64,000 nt of DNA from positions 3,100,001 to 3,164,000 of the forward strand of contig NZ_CP017481.1 in assembly GCF_002307355.1 (NCBI RefSeq). Direction: 5' to 3'. Source of the DNA: Pectobacterium polaris (GTDB lineage: Bacteria > Pseudomonadota > Gammaproteobacteria > Enterobacterales > Enterobacteriaceae). The position numbers and the translations under genes are program-made. The notes under the pieces were generated by a model, which was not told where the DNA came from, ran no database searches, and saw only the letters and a list, made by a program, of their open reading frames with translations. This document shows, one piece after another, positions 27,703-41,222 of the stretch; within the stretch, counting starts at the first letter, position 1, and each line of letters starts with the position of its first letter.

Positions 27703-27893
27703 CAGGCACCAGTTCGTTATATTGCAGAAATGGACTTAACAGAAAATAACTCTCATGCAACTGTTAGTTAACAAAATTATCTTCTATCACGCAGAATGAC
27801 GCCATGTTACCGCGACAGGGGCGCGCTGCAAACGAAAAGGAGAGGGGAAATGGGTGAGGCGATCAATTTTGTGTTGCGGAAGGTAAGCCAGAA

Positions 27894-27927
27894 GTGAAGA
27901 AAACGGAACGGCCGTCGCCGCTCCGTT
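27894..27927 (-). terminator. intrinsic terminator of trxB
   Basis: On the minus strand AACGGA and TCCGTT flank a GC-rich inner stem and are followed by TTTTCTTC. It starts 13 bp after the trxB stop. Confidence 0.7.
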
Positions 27928-27939
27928 ATCAGCAGCGTA

Positions 27940-29485
<1,546 letters not shown>

Positions 29486-29980
29486 ATGGTAGACACTAAA
29501 AAACGGCCAGGAAAAGATCTCGATCGTATTGATCGTAACATCCTGAACGAATTGCAAAAAGATGGGCGTATTTCCAATGTCGAGCTTTCCAAACGTGTTG
29601 GGCTGTCGCCAACGCCTTGTCTGGAACGTGTGCGTCGTCTGGAGAGACAGGGTTTTATTAATGGCTACACAGCGCTGCTAAACCCGCATTATCTGGATGC
29701 GTCACTGCTGGTTTTTGTTGAAATAACGCTAAACCGCGGTGCGCCTGATGTGTTTGAACAGTTTAACTCTGCGGTGCAGAAGCTGGAAGAAATTCAGGAG
29801 TGTCATCTGGTTTCCGGTGATTTTGACTACCTGTTGAAAACACGCGTGCCGGACATGTCTGCTTATCGTAAGCTCCTGGGCGAAACGCTGCTGCGTTTGC
29901 CGGGCGTAAACGACACCCGTACTTACGTGGTGATGGAAGAAGTGAAGCAAAGCAACCGTCTGGTCATTAAGACCCGGTAA
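29486..29980 (+). CDS. lrp: leucine-responsive regulatory protein Lrp
   Basis: Lrp is a global regulator of amino-acid metabolism, transport and fimbriae. The 164-residue product has an N-terminal helix-turn-helix (about 15-60, ISNVELSKRVGLSPTPCLERVRRLE, here divided as ISNVELSKRVGLS and PTPCLERVRRLE) and a C-terminal RAM ligand-binding domain with the glycine-rich turn HLVSGDFDYLLK. It is almost identical to E. coli Lrp (164 residues). A purine-rich Shine-Dalgarno (AAGAGAGA) precedes ATG 29486. Confidence 0.98.
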   Translation: MVDTKKRPGKDLDRIDRNILNELQKDGRISNVELSKRVGLSPTPCLERVRRLERQGFINGYTALLNPHYLDASLLVFVEITLNRGAPDVFEQFNSAVQKLEEIQECHLVSGDFDYLLKTRVPDMSAYRKLLGETLLRLPGVNDTRTYVVMEEVKQSNRLVIKTR

Positions 29981-30018
29981 ACGTGTGGGTGCAAAACCCG
30001 ATAAATTCAGCTACACTC

Positions 30019-30034
30019 CTGTGAATTTATACAG
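30019..30034 (+). promoter_or_regulatory. LexA box upstream of ftsK
   Basis: CTGTGAATTTATACAG fits the LexA (SOS) consensus CTGT-N8-ACAG exactly in both half sites. It lies 60 bp before the ftsK start. E. coli ftsK (dinH) is SOS-inducible from a promoter with a LexA box at the same place. An overlapping 9-bp inverted repeat (ATAAATTCA 30001-30009, TGAATTTAT 30022-30030) also spans the site. Confidence 0.8.
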
Positions 30035-30038
30035 TCCC

Positions 30039-30063
30039 AGCGCCGGGTTTTCTCGGCGCTTTG
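30039..30063 (+). terminator. probable lrp terminator
   Basis: AGCGCCG (30039-30045) pairs with CGGCGCT (30054-30060), followed by a short TTTG. The U-tract is weak, so read-through into ftsK is possible. Confidence 0.55.
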
Positions 30064-30094
30064 TCATAAACCTTACAGGCCCCTGGAGAGACTC

Positions 30095-33000
30095 TTGAGC
30101 CAGGAATATACAGAAGACAAAGACGTTACCCTGAAGAAACTCAGCGGAACGCGTCGCTTGCTCGAAGCGATTTTAATCGTTGTGGCACTTTTTGCGGTTT
30201 ATCTCGGTGTCGCACTACTCAGTTTCAGCCCCTCCGATCCTAGTTGGTCACAAACTGCGTGGCATGAGCCTATCCACAACTTTGGTGGTGTGGCGGGTGC
30301 CTGGCTGGCGGATACGCTGTTCTTCATTTTTGGCGTTCTGGCCTATGCCATTCCACCGATCATGTTATCCCTGTGCTGGGCGGCTTTCCGTCAGCGTGAT
30401 AACCAACAATCTATTGAATATTTTACCTTTTCACTTCGCCTGATTGGGACATTGGCGCTGATCCTGACCTCTTGCGGTTTGGCTGCGTTGAATATTGACG
30501 ATCTCTACTATTTTGCTTCCGGTGGTGTTTTGGGAAGCCTGTTGAGCAGCTCAATGATCCCACGTTTCAATAGCATGGGTGCAACGCTGATTCTGCTGTG
30601 CGTGTGGGGGGCAGGGTTAACGCTGTTTACCGGCTGGTCATGGTTGACGATTGCTGAAAAAATTGGCGCAGGTGTGTTGGGCTGTCTGACGTTTATGTCA
30701 AACCGTTCGCGCCGCGACGAGGACTATCGTGAAGAAAACGATCGTGAAGAGGATGAGCGCGATGTGCTTAATCTGCGCCACGATGAAGCGTCGGGCGAGG
30801 AAATAACACAACAGCGTGATGACGATGACGTTCTGTTTTCTGCATCTTCCGTTGCTGATGCGGTAAACGACACGGCGGCAGAAAATAAAACAGAAGTGTC
30901 ATCGCCGTTAGCTGAGAACGCACCGACAGCGACACAACCGGTACTCTCTGCAGAAACGCCAGTGGCAGGGTCAACATCGTCTGATGTGGCAGTGTCTGAT
31001 TCAGCATTACCAGAATCAGTCTTCTCTGCTTCATCGTCTGGCATGGTGCCACCCGTTTCCCCCTCTGCGATTGATTCGACGCCGTCGCTAAATCCACCGC
31101 TATATTCGTTTGAAGTCCCTGAAACGCCAGCGACAATGCCAGAGATCGCAACCTCGCCTGAACTCCATAGCAGTGTGTATGCACCTTACGGAAATAGTTA
31201 CGGAGAGAGTGCTGTACCGCCGATTGTCACGGCACCTGTGGTTCAACCGTTTGCTGAGCCGCCACAACCTGCACGCGATACGGATTTCAATACGAACAGC
31301 ACGTTTATGCCTGCGTTCAGTGCCGATGGCGATGATAATCCGCAGATTAAACGCGGCGTAGGGCCTGAACTGCCGCGTCCTAACCCGGTACGCATTCCTA
31401 CTCGCCGCGAGCTGGCGTCATACGGAATCAAACTGCCGTCGCAGCGATTGGCTGAAGAACAAGCAAGGCTGCAGGCGCAGAACGGTAGCGCAGAAGCAGA
31501 ATTGGCGAACGACGTGTATCAGGAAGAGACACCGGATGACATCGCCCAGCAGGAAGCGGTATTGCAGCAAGCGTATCTGGATCAGCAACGTCAGCGTTAT
31601 GGTGATGAATACCCACTGCAAGAAGACGATGAAGACGCGCTTCTGCAAGCGCAGCTAGCCAGAGATTTCGCAGCGCAGCAGCAGTCACGTTATGACGACA
31701 GTGCGTTGCAGCGCGATGAGGAAATCCCTGCTCCGATCGCACCGCCTGCGGTCAGTGAGCCCGTTCAGCCAAATCCTGTCACATCGCATAACGCTTTTTC
31801 ATTCTCGCCGTTTAGTGCAGAGAATGAGCGCGAACCTGAACCGCATACGTTCAGTGAGTCTGCTTATTCGCAGCCGTCCTATAACACCGAGCCAGAGCTT
31901 CCGTCGATGCATGCTGGTGAAGATGAGGACGACGACGATGATCGCAACCCGTTGGCATTTAGTCAGCCAATGCAGCCAATGGAGCCGACGTCAGCGCCTG
32001 TTGAGGCTGCGAAACAGGAAACTGTGGCAACACCAACGCATCATCCGGCAATGGATGGCTTGATTCACCCGTTCCTGATGCGTAATGAACAACCGCTACA
32101 GAAGCCGACTACGCCGCTGCCAACGTTGGATTTGTTGACGCCACCGCCGGCTAGCGAAGCCCCTGTTGATAATTTTGCACTGGAACAGACGGCGCGACTG
32201 ATTGAAGCGCGTCTGGCTGATTTCCGGGTAAAAGCTGATGTGGTCGATCACTCTCCTGGGCCGGTGATCACACGGTTTGAATTGGATCTGGCACCGGGCG
32301 TTAAAGCGGCACGTATCTCGAATTTATCGCGCGATTTGGCACGTTCACTGTCGGTTGTCGCGGTGCGTATTGTTGAAGTTATCCCCGGCCGACCATACGT
32401 CGGACTGGAGTTGCCGAATGCGCATCGCCAGACGGTTTACCTGCGAGAAGTTCTGGACTGCGATCAGTTCCGGGATAATCCATCGCCGCTGTCGATTGTG
32501 CTGGGTAAAGATATTGCGGGCGAACCTGTCGTTGCCGATTTAGCGAAAATGCCACACCTGCTGGTTGCGGGTACAACAGGGTCGGGTAAATCGGTCGGCG
32601 TCAACGCCATGATCATCAGTATGTTGTATAAAGCCACGCCGGAAGACGTACGCTTTATCATGATCGACCCGAAAATGCTGGAACTCTCGGTGTACGAAGG
32701 CATTCCACATTTGTTGACGGAAGTCGTGACCGACATGAAGGATGCGGCCAATGCGCTACGCTGGTGTGTCGGTGAAATGGAACGCCGTTACAAGCTGATG
32801 TCAGCGCTTGGCGTACGTAATCTTGCGGGATACAACGAACGGGTGATGACGGCAAATGCAATGGGGCGTCCGATTCCCGATCCGTTCTGGAAGCCGGGCG
32901 ACAGTATGGATATGACACCGCCAGTGCTGGAAAAACTGCCGTATATTGTCGTGATGGTCGATGAATTTGCTGACCTGATGATGGCGGTGGGTAAGAAAGT

Positions 33001-33592
33001 TGAAGAACTGATTGCCCGACTAGCGCAAAAAGCGCGTGCTGCGGGGATTCACTTGGTGCTGGCAACGCAGCGTCCTTCGGTTGATGTCATCACCGGATTG
33101 ATCAAAGCAAACATTCCGACACGTATTGCGTTTACCGTTTCCAGCAAAATCGACTCACGGACTATCCTCGATCAAGGTGGTGCGGAGTCGCTATTGGGGA
33201 TGGGGGATATGCTGTATATGGCACCTAACTCCTCGATACCTGTCCGCGTTCATGGCGCTTTTGTGCGTGATGAGGAAGTTCACGCCGTCGTTCAGGATTG
33301 GAAAGCACGCGGTCGCCCTCAATATATCGATAATATTGTCAGCGGTGGCGACGATGCTGAAGGCGGAAGCCTCGGTCTTGATGGCGATGAAGAACTCGAT
33401 CCGCTGTTCGATCAGGCGGTAGAGTTTGTCGTCGATAAGCGTCGTGCATCAATCTCGGGCGTACAGCGTCAGTTCCGAATCGGCTATAACCGCGCCGCGC
33501 GAATTGTTGAGCAAATGGAGGCGCAGGGTATTGTCAGCTCTCCAGGACACAACGGTAACCGCGAGGTATTGGCACCGCCATCGATGGAATAA
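30095..33592 (+). CDS. ftsK: DNA translocase FtsK
   Basis: FtsK links cell division to chromosome segregation. The 1165-residue product has an N-terminal domain with about four membrane helices (residues 25-205) and an acidic, Pro/Gln-rich linker (about 205-690). The RecA-like motor has Walker [16 protein letters not shown] near residue 825 and Walker [14 protein letters not shown] near 950. The C-terminal winged-helix gamma domain (about 1095-1165, [19 protein letters not shown]) reads KOPS and activates XerCD. It is shorter than E. coli FtsK (1329) because the linker lacks its long Gln-Pro repeats. The start is TTG at 30095, behind TGGAGAG. Confidence 0.97.
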   Translation: MSQEYTEDKDVTLKKLSGTRRLLEAILIVVALFAVYLGVALLSFSPSDPSWSQTAWHEPIHNFGGVAGAWLADTLFFIFGVLAYAIPPIMLSLCWAAFRQRDNQQSIEYFTFSLRLIGTLALILTSCGLAALNIDDLYYFASGGVLGSLLSSSMIPRFNSMGATLILLCVWGAGLTLFTGWSWLTIAEKIGAGVLGCLTFMSNRSRRDEDYREENDREEDERDVLNLRHDEASGEEITQQRDDDDVLFSASSVADAVNDTAAENKTEVSSPLAENAPTATQPVLSAETPVAGSTSSDVAVSDSALPESVFSASSSGMVPPVSPSAIDSTPSLNPPLYSFEVPETPATMPEIATSPELHSSVYAPYGNSYGESAVPPIVTAPVVQPFAEPPQPARDTDFNTNSTFMPAFSADGDDNPQIKRGVGPELPRPNPVRIPTRRELASYGIKLPSQRLAEEQARLQAQNGSAEAELANDVYQEETPDDIAQQEAVLQQAYLDQQRQRYGDEYPLQEDDEDALLQAQLARDFAAQQQSRYDDSALQRDEEIPAPIAPPAVSEPVQPNPVTSHNAFSFSPFSAENEREPEPHTFSESAYSQPSYNTEPELPSMHAGEDEDDDDDRNPLAFSQPMQPMEPTSAPVEAAKQETVATPTHHPAMDGLIHPFLMRNEQPLQKPTTPLPTLDLLTPPPASEAPVDNFALEQTARLIEARLADFRVKADVVDHSPGPVITRFELDLAPGVKAARISNLSRDLARSLSVVAVRIVEVIPGRPYVGLELPNAHRQTVYLREVLDCDQFRDNPSPLSIVLGKDIAGEPVVADLAKMPHLLVAGTTGSGKSVGVNAMIISMLYKATPEDVRFIMIDPKMLELSVYEGIPHLLTEVVTDMKDAANALRWCVGEMERRYKLMSALGVRNLAGYNERVMTANAMGRPIPDPFWKPGDSMDMTPPVLEKLPYIVVMVDEFADLMMAVGKKVEELIARLAQKARAAGIHLVLATQRPSVDVITGLIKANIPTRIAFTVSSKIDSRTILDQGGAESLLGMGDMLYMAPNSSIPVRVHGAFVRDEEVHAVVQDWKARGRPQYIDNIVSGGDDAEGGSLGLDGDEELDPLFDQAVEFVVDKRRASISGVQRQFRIGYNRAARIVEQMEAQGIVSSPGHNGNREVLAPPSME

Positions 33593-33622
33593 GCATGCTG
33601 TACTGATTGACGTCACACCATG

Positions 33623-33648
33623 ATAAGGGCTGCGCGAGCAGCCCTTAT
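33623..33648 (+). terminator. hairpin after ftsK
   Basis: ATAAGGGCTGC, loop GCGA and GCAGCCCTTAT form an 11-bp stem 30 bp after the ftsK stop. No U-tract follows, so termination may be partial. Confidence 0.65.
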
Positions 33649-33841
33649 GCAAAGAAGCGTAAAAGCGGCAATAAGCAGATAATTCACCTATCACCGTCCG
33701 AGTGGGTTCAGATAACATAGATCTATAGATAACGTAGCTCGACGAATAACACCGATCTGTAAAGAACATAGGCGCTGTGCAAAGCGTCTGACCTCGATAG
33801 ATGAAGATTTGTTATATTAAGAAATTCAAAGGATTATGCGT

Positions 33842-34453
33842 ATGAAAAAGTGGTTAGCTATCAGTTGCCTGATTGCAGGTGTTACCTCAACCGCTGTCTA
33901 TGCGGACGCGGCAAAAGATTTGCAGGGTCGCCTCAATAAAGTAAACAGTTTCCACGCCAATTTCAGCCAGAAAGTCACCAGCGCCGATGGCGCAGCGGTG
34001 CAGGAAGGGGAAGGCGAACTGTGGTTGAAACGTCCTAACCTATTTAACTGGAAAACCACATCACCTGACGAAAGTGCGTTGATTTCTGACGGTAAAACGC
34101 TTTGGTTCTACAATCCGTTTGTTGAACAAGTCACGGCAACCTGGTTGAAAGATGCAACAGGCAATACGCCGTTCATTCTGATCACGCGTAACGACACCAG
34201 CGACTGGAATAAATACGATGTGCGCCAGAAAGGCGATGATTTTGAGCTTACGCCGAAATCAGCGAGCGGTAATCTGAAGCAGTTCGCGATTAACGTGACG
34301 ACAAGCGGCACAATCAAGCAGTTTACCGCGACGGAACAAGATGGGCAGCGAAGCACTTATGTGCTGAAAAACCAGCAAAACGGCGCTGTTGATGCCGCGC
34401 AATTCACGTTCACACCGCCGAAAGGCGTCACGCTGGATGACCAGCGTCAGTGA
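33842..34453 (+). CDS. lolA: outer-membrane lipoprotein carrier protein LolA
   Basis: LolA carries lipoproteins across the periplasm from LolCDE to LolB. The 203-residue product has a signal peptide cleaved after VYA (about residue 21) and the LolA fold segments [38 protein letters not shown] and [13 protein letters not shown] 33842 is chosen over ATG 33836 because AAGGA then has 8-nt spacing and the product matches the 203 residues of E. coli LolA. rarA starts 7 bp after the stop. Confidence 0.96.
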   Translation: MKKWLAISCLIAGVTSTAVYADAAKDLQGRLNKVNSFHANFSQKVTSADGAAVQEGEGELWLKRPNLFNWKTTSPDESALISDGKTLWFYNPFVEQVTATWLKDATGNTPFILITRNDTSDWNKYDVRQKGDDFELTPKSASGNLKQFAINVTTSGTIKQFTATEQDGQRSTYVLKNQQNGAVDAAQFTFTPPKGVTLDDQRQ

Positions 34454-34460
34454 GGCCAAA

Positions 34461-35804
34461 GTGAGCAACCTGTCACTTGATTTTTCCCATAATGAATTCC
34501 AACCGCTGGCCGCGCGTATGCGGCCAGCGACATTGGCACAGTATATCGGCCAACAGCACCTGTTAGGGGCCGGTAAGCCTCTGCCACGAGCCATTGAGGC
34601 AGGGCAGTTGCACTCGATGATTCTCTGGGGGCCGCCAGGAACGGGAAAAACCACGCTGGCAGAACTGATTGGGCATTACGGGCAGGCTGATGTTGAACGT
34701 ATTTCTGCCGTGACGTCCGGCATTAAAGAAATTCGCGAAGCGATTGAGCGTGCCCGACAAAATCGCAATGCGGGGCGCCGCACTATTTTGTTTGTCGATG
34801 AAGTCCATCGTTTCAACAAAAGTCAGCAGGATGCGTTTCTGCCACATATCGAAGATGGAACGATCACCTTCATTGGCGCAACAACCGAAAATCCCTCTTT
34901 CGAACTCAACTCTGCATTGTTATCTCGCGCCCGCGTCTATTTGCTAAAAGCGCTGACGGCGGAAGATATCGAACAGGTCTTGCTGCAGGCCATGAGCGAC
35001 AGCGAGCGAGGATATGGCGGACAGAATATTGTTCTGCCTGCCGACACCGCGCGAATGCTGGCCGAATTGGTCAATGGTGATGCCAGACGTGCGCTGAATA
35101 GTCTGGAAATGATGGCCGACATGGCGGAAATCGACGCGCAGGGCATGCGTGTTCTGACGCCAGCACTCCTCAACGAAATCGCTGGCGAGCGTAGTGCCCG
35201 TTTTGATAACAAAGGTGACCGCTATTACGACCTGATTTCTGCGTTGCATAAATCGGTAAGAGGCTCCTCACCGGACGCGGCGCTTTATTGGTACGCCAGA
35301 ATCATTACTGCCGGTGGCGATCCGCTGTATGTTGCCCGACGGCTGTTGGCGATCGCGTCGGAAGATGTCGGCAATGCAGACCCGCGTGCGATGCAGGTGG
35401 CTATCTCCGCCTGGGATTGCTTCACTCGTGTCGGCCCAGCAGAAGGGGAGCGCGCCATTGCTCAGGCGATTGTTTATCTGGCCTGTGCCCCTAAAAGTAA
35501 CGCTGTGTATAGCGCGTTTAAAGCCGCGATGCAGGATGCGCGCGAGAAGCCAGACTATGATGTTCCCGAGCATTTGCGCAATGCGCCTACCCGGTTAATG
35601 AAAGAAATGGGGCTCGGCGCAGAATATCGCTACGCGCACAATGAACCCAATGCCTACGCCGCCGGCGAGAGCTATTTTCCGCCGGAAATGGCCGATACGC
35701 ACTATTACGCACCGACCTCACGCGGCCTTGAGGGCAAAATTGGTGAAAAGCTCGCCTGGCTTGCCACTCAGGATCAAAATAGCCCGACAAAACGCTACCG
35801 TTGA
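34461..35804 (+). CDS. rarA: replication-associated recombination AAA+ ATPase RarA
   Basis: RarA (MgsA) is a clamp-loader-like ATPase acting at stalled replication forks. The 447-residue product has Walker [11 protein letters not shown] (about residue 55), Walker [12 protein letters not shown], the sensor-1 region [18 protein letters not shown] and a C-terminal tetramerisation region ending SPTKRYR. GTG 34461 (VSNLSLDF) gives the same length as E. coli RarA (447). Its Shine-Dalgarno GAGG overlaps the lolA stop, suggesting coupling. Confidence 0.96.
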   Translation: MSNLSLDFSHNEFQPLAARMRPATLAQYIGQQHLLGAGKPLPRAIEAGQLHSMILWGPPGTGKTTLAELIGHYGQADVERISAVTSGIKEIREAIERARQNRNAGRRTILFVDEVHRFNKSQQDAFLPHIEDGTITFIGATTENPSFELNSALLSRARVYLLKALTAEDIEQVLLQAMSDSERGYGGQNIVLPADTARMLAELVNGDARRALNSLEMMADMAEIDAQGMRVLTPALLNEIAGERSARFDNKGDRYYDLISALHKSVRGSSPDAALYWYARIITAGGDPLYVARRLLAIASEDVGNADPRAMQVAISAWDCFTRVGPAEGERAIAQAIVYLACAPKSNAVYSAFKAAMQDAREKPDYDVPEHLRNAPTRLMKEMGLGAEYRYAHNEPNAYAAGESYFPPEMADTHYYAPTSRGLEGKIGEKLAWLATQDQNSPTKRYR

Positions 35805-35856
35805 ACTAAGCGTTGCGGTAAGGTTATTACGGTATTTTCTGAAACCGGCCGCGTAG

Positions 35857-37203
<1,347 letters not shown>

Positions 37204-37220
37204 TCGCAGTTACCTGAATC

Positions 37221-37243
37221 AAGCGCCTAAGGGCGCTTTTTTT
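37221..37243 (+). terminator. intrinsic terminator of serS
   Basis: AAGCGCC, loop TAAG and GGCGCTT with a run of seven Ts, 17 bp after the serS stop. Confidence 0.9.
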
Positions 37244-37283
37244 ATGCCATAGCGTCGGTAATATTTTTTCATCGTAAAAGTAG

Positions 37284-37335
37284 CGTATCAACTCGTATCA
37301 CTTAATTTTTAAGTTAAAACTGATTTAAAATCAGT
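37284..37335. promoter_or_regulatory. cluster of palindromes and direct repeats upstream of ycaD
   Basis: Three elements sit within 52 bp: a direct repeat of CGTATCA (37284-37290, 37294-37300), a perfect palindrome ACTTAATTTTTAAGT (37300-37314) and a second perfect palindrome ACTGATTTAAAATCAGT (37319-37335). The region is AT-rich. E. coli has dmsABC near this place. It looks like a control region for ycaD or a relic of lost genes; no regulator is named. Confidence 0.5.
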
Positions 37336-37509
37336 GAAATAGCAGTGTCCTTTTTTTTAAGCGTGACGGCCTTCCTATGGACGTTGATGAATACTTTCAA
37401 TCCATCATTTGAGAAAGGACTTTTAGCACTTTTTGCCCGGATTGACTTTTATATACGCAGTGGCATGATGCGCTCACTCTTCTCCGGTTGTTTGGTTATC
37501 CACTTCGCT

Positions 37510-38664
37510 ATGTCTGCTTATTCCCGCCCAGTGCTGTTATTGCTCTGCGGACTTTTGCTGCTGACAGTTTGTATTGCGGTATTAAATACCCTGGTACCAC
37601 TGTGGCTGAGTTATCAATCTCTTCCTGTCTGGCAGGTTGGCCTTGTTGGGTCATCCTACTTCGGCGGCAATCTCGTTGGCACGTTATTAGCTGGTAAGTT
37701 AATCAAACTTTATGGATTTAACCGTAGCTATTATTTCGCGGCTTTATTGTTTGGCATTGCGATCGTTGGCCTCGGTATTTCTGCGGATATCGGCAGCTGG
37801 CTGTTCTGGCGTTTCCTTGCCGGAATCGGCTGTGCGTTAATCTGGGTCGTGGTTGAAAGCGCCTTGTTATGCAGCGGAACGCCAACGCAGAGAGGGCAAC
37901 TGCTGGCTGCTTATATGATCGCTTATTATCTCGGTAGCGTGATTGGACAACTTCTGCTTGGCGTATTGCCAGCTGCGTTGCTGGGCGTGCTGCCGTGGAT
38001 GGTTGCGCTAGTGACTTTGGCCGTATTACCACTGCTGTTTACTCGTCTTCCTACACCGCCAGAGCAGCAAGAAAAGCATATCAATATGTGGAAAATGCTG
38101 ACGTATCGCAGTGCCCGTTTAGGCGTTCATGGCTGTATTATTTCCGGCGCAATTTTAGGATCGCTGTATGGCCTAATGCCGCTGTACCTCTCTCATCAGG
38201 GGATGAATGATGCGCAGGTTGGATACTGGATGGCGCTGTTGATCAGCTCTGGGATTATCGGTCAATGGCCTGTTGGACGTATGGCCGATCGTTATGGCCG
38301 ATTGCTGGTTCTGCGGGTATTAGTCTTTGTGGTGATTATTGGCTGTATTGCCATGCTAAGTATTAGCCACTATGCCATGGCACCATCGCTATTCCTGCTG
38401 GGATGTGCAGGGTTTACGCTGTATCCCGTTGCTATGTCTTGGGCATGTGAAAAAGTGCGCCCTGACGAACTGGTCGCGATGAATCAGGCGCTGCTCCTCA
38501 GCTATACGCTTGGCAGTCTTTGCGGTCCAAGCGTTGCTGCGGTGCTGATGCAGAACTACTCCGATCGATTGCTGTTTGTTCTGATCGCTGTTGTTGCCAT
38601 GATCTACCTGATGCTGTTGCTCAGAAAGGCCGATCACCACCCAACGCCATTAGCTGCTGCTTGA
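37510..38664 (+). CDS. ycaD: MFS-type transporter YcaD
   Basis: This is an inner-membrane major facilitator protein of unknown substrate. The 384-residue product has about 12 hydrophobic helices and the MFS loop motif [14 protein letters not shown] between helices 8 and 9. It matches E. coli YcaD (382 residues) from [19 protein letters not shown] onward. ATG 37510 is chosen by that match, although it has no good Shine-Dalgarno. The frame stays open upstream to 37345, and ATGs at 37465-37468 are alternatives. The last 15 bp overlap the convergent LysR gene. Confidence 0.87.
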   Translation: MSAYSRPVLLLLCGLLLLTVCIAVLNTLVPLWLSYQSLPVWQVGLVGSSYFGGNLVGTLLAGKLIKLYGFNRSYYFAALLFGIAIVGLGISADIGSWLFWRFLAGIGCALIWVVVESALLCSGTPTQRGQLLAAYMIAYYLGSVIGQLLLGVLPAALLGVLPWMVALVTLAVLPLLFTRLPTPPEQQEKHINMWKMLTYRSARLGVHGCIISGAILGSLYGLMPLYLSHQGMNDAQVGYWMALLISSGIIGQWPVGRMADRYGRLLVLRVLVFVVIIGCIAMLSISHYAMAPSLFLLGCAGFTLYPVAMSWACEKVRPDELVAMNQALLLSYTLGSLCGPSVAAVLMQNYSDRLLFVLIAVVAMIYLMLLLRKADHHPTPLAAA

Positions 38665-39591
38665 GCTAGCGGCATCGAGGCTGGCCAGCGAACTTTGTCC
38701 AGCTTCTACCATATTATTCCACAGCGCTTCAGCTACTGGGCTAAGGCGCTGTTTCGCGTTTCGCACCAGATAAAATATGCTGGTGAGCTTTAAACGGTCT
38801 GGAGCGACCGCAGCAAGCTTTCCTTTTTCAACCCAGGTGTTGGCATAATGATCGGGAAGAAAACCAATATGGGTTCCTGCCAGCAGAAGCAGTAGGCTTC
38901 CCTCAAGATGCCAGGCCGTTTGGTGGAAACCTTGCTTTGATACAGGACCTAACTGTTTAGATATTTCGTTGAAGGCGTGTCCACCGATTAGCAGTCGACG
39001 AGGATTTAATTCACCATTGATCCATTCACGTTCTATAATTTCAGCATTTTCTGCTAGTGAATAAAAGTAACTGTGTTCAACGAATACAGGCTCATAAAAA
39101 ATGTCTGAGGGAATATCATCGGGCAGGGCACTGAGAACAATGTCGAGATGTCCGTTTTTTAACCGCTCCATGAGTGGAAGGTATTCCATAATTTCAAGTT
39201 CGACATTAACTTCCGGACTTTGGGCATAAAGCTGGGTTATCGCCTGAGATACAACATTATTGGGGTGGGTTGCAATGTTATCCAGACAGCCTAATTTGAC
39301 TTTACCTATCAACTGATGCTTGATACGGGCTAGTCTGTTAGCAAAGTCATCAAGTGTGGAAATGACAGATTTTGCTTCCTGGTAGACAACCTCACCTTCG
39401 GTTGTTAAGGCAAAACCACCACGTCCACGTTCACACAAGACAAGCCCGAGTGTATCCTCAAGGCGAGACAAGTAGTGACTGAGTACGGGCTGGCTTAAGC
39501 CTGTTGCGGCTTGTGCATTAGTAATCCCTTGTTTTTCAACAATTTTACAGAAAAGTTTTAACCAGCGAATCTCCAGTTTATCTAAGCGCAT
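38650..39591 (-). CDS. LysR-type transcriptional regulator, divergent from the permease operon
   Basis: The 313-residue product has an N-terminal winged helix-turn-helix (about 8-67, [23 protein letters not shown], here divided as [12 protein letters not shown] and [11 protein letters not shown]) and a LysR substrate-binding domain (about 95-300). It is divergent from 39865-43911 and shares a 273-bp region holding strong palindromes, so it very likely controls that operon in response to its substrate. The start at 39591 follows AAGGA. The C-terminus is a run of five or more serines, encoded where the gene overlaps the end of ycaD. I do not recognise a named orthologue. Confidence 0.9.
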   Translation of the reverse strand: MRLDKLEIRWLKLFCKIVEKQGITNAQAATGLSQPVLSHYLSRLEDTLGLVLCERGRGGFALTTEGEVVYQEAKSVISTLDDFANRLARIKHQLIGKVKLGCLDNIATHPNNVVSQAITQLYAQSPEVNVELEIMEYLPLMERLKNGHLDIVLSALPDDIPSDIFYEPVFVEHSYFYSLAENAEIIEREWINGELNPRRLLIGGHAFNEISKQLGPVSKQGFHQTAWHLEGSLLLLLAGTHIGFLPDHYANTWVEKGKLAAVAPDRLKLTSIFYLVRNAKQRLSPVAEALWNNMVEAGQSSLASLDAASSSSS

Positions 39592-39683
39592 AGCATGTCC
39601 TTCGCATACATCACATATCTGAATGTTAACATCAAAATATATCTGTATTAATCGATATGAAACCCATTTATCGTGTTGTTACG

Positions 39684-39735
39684 CCACATCACTGATGTGG
39701 TTACCACAAAAAGTGTGGTTTTATGCGTCACATCA
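39684..39735. promoter_or_regulatory. probable LysR operator between regulator and permease
   Basis: A perfect 17-bp palindrome CCACATCACTGATGTGG (39684-39700) is followed by a second inverted repeat, ACCACA-AAAAG-TGTGGT (39703-39719), and a third CACATCA half site (39729-39735). Sites of different strength placed in series are typical of LysR-type activators with recognition and activation sites. The regulated promoter should lie between here and 39865. Confidence 0.65.
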
Positions 39736-39864
39736 GGGTCTCTCATAAGCACAATGGTGTTGTTAGCTTGCTGACGGCACCATTGTTCTATACGCCGCCA
39801 GGCAACCTCTATAAAATATCACAACGATACAATAATTATTTGCTGCTTATTTAATGGAGGAAAT

Positions 39865-41196
39865 ATGTCTCAAGGGAAAGCTGTACCTGAAAAAGAACAA
39901 CAGGAGCGGCAAATCTATGATTACGAATACGAAAAAGTTCCTGTCGAAGCAAGGAAAAGTTGGTATGTCATTGCCTTAATATGGCTGGCCGTAGGGATCG
40001 ACATTTCTGGTTTGTTTCTAGGATCTTTTCTAAGTAGCGGATTGCCGTTTTCTCAGGCTGTCAGTGCGACACTTATTGGCTCCGCCTTACTGGGTATTCT
40101 TGCTGCATTATGTGCGAATGTTGGTTATGGCTGTGGGCTATCAACAACGCTACTGAGTATCTCTGTTTTTGGGCGACTAGGTGGGAAAGTAATCGGCGTA
40201 TTCTCCGCTGTTTCACTGGTTGGATGGTTTGCCTTTCAACTCGATTTCTTTGGCGTGATGCTGCAAAAAGCACTGTTACATTATCAATTTGAACCTGGAC
40301 GTTTTTTTATCCTGCTTTTCGGCATGATATTAATGGCACTGACGGCCATTTGGGGCGTTAGGGCGTTAGGGAAATTAAGCGTATTAAGTGTCCCGCTAAT
40401 GCTTATACTCATCGTTTCAGGAATATCTCTCGCCGCTAACGGCCATTCTTCTCCTGCTGAAGTTGTCATTAAAAATCCGATAAGTTTAGGAAGTGCTATT
40501 TCTTACGTGGTTTCTATCTGGATAGTGGCAGCAAGTATCGTATCGCCTGATATTGCACGCTATTCCAGAACACGTAAAGATGCCATATTAGGCTCAGGCT
40601 TAGGGTTCTTACTGGGAAACAGCGCTACGATTCTTGTTGCACTCATATTGACCCATATGGTTGGTAGCGACGATTTAGTCGAAATATTTTTTAGCATTGG
40701 ACTCGGTATTTCAGCGATTGTGATTTTAATTTTTGCGCAATGGACGACGAATAGTTCTAATCTAATTTCCGCCTCATTAGGTTTATCTGTTGTTATCAGA
40801 GTAATATCTCGGCCAATACTCGTTGTGTTGATGGCATTTGCGGGTCTGTTTCTGGCCTATTACGGGATGATTAATAACTTCACCCAGTTTCTGTCGTTAC
40901 TCGGTGTTCTGATTTCCCCTATTGCAGGGGTTTACCTTGCTGAATATTACTTTTTTGATTCCTCGCGCCTAAAGCAGGATGCATCACAACCACCTTTACT
41001 GAATATTTGTGCCTCTATCGCATGGTTATGCGGCAGTTTTGTAAGCTTATTAACCGCTACAGATTTCTTTGATTTGTTTACGATCACATCCGTTTCTACA
41101 TTGGATGGCATAATAATCAGCCTGGTGATGTATATCGCTATGCGGAAAATGTTCCCGCAGTTGGCAGAGTCTGCCCATTCGTTCTCTAAATCCTAG
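39865..41196 (+). CDS. NCS1-family (CodB-like) nucleobase/hydantoin-type permease
   Basis: This inner-membrane permease has 443 residues and about 12 hydrophobic helices. Features of the NCS1/cytosine-permease family are visible: PDIARYSRTRKDAI near residue 229, WTTNSSNLISASLGLS near 292 (compare CodB WTTNDNNL) and SPIAGVYLAEYYF near 352. The family imports cytosine, purines, allantoin or hydantoins as proton or sodium symporters. Substrate here is unknown. ATG 39865 follows GGAGG. It is the first gene of an operon with DUF917 and HyuA-like genes, and is visibly more AT-rich than the flanking housekeeping genes. Confidence 0.88.
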   Translation: MSQGKAVPEKEQQERQIYDYEYEKVPVEARKSWYVIALIWLAVGIDISGLFLGSFLSSGLPFSQAVSATLIGSALLGILAALCANVGYGCGLSTTLLSISVFGRLGGKVIGVFSAVSLVGWFAFQLDFFGVMLQKALLHYQFEPGRFFILLFGMILMALTAIWGVRALGKLSVLSVPLMLILIVSGISLAANGHSSPAEVVIKNPISLGSAISYVVSIWIVAASIVSPDIARYSRTRKDAILGSGLGFLLGNSATILVALILTHMVGSDDLVEIFFSIGLGISAIVILIFAQWTTNSSNLISASLGLSVVIRVISRPILVVLMAFAGLFLAYYGMINNFTQFLSLLGVLISPIAGVYLAEYYFFDSSRLKQDASQPPLLNICASIAWLCGSFVSLLTATDFFDLFTITSVSTLDGIIISLVMYIAMRKMFPQLAESAHSFSKS

Positions 41197-41222
41197 GTTG
41201 TTCAGTGGTTATTGGATAAGTA

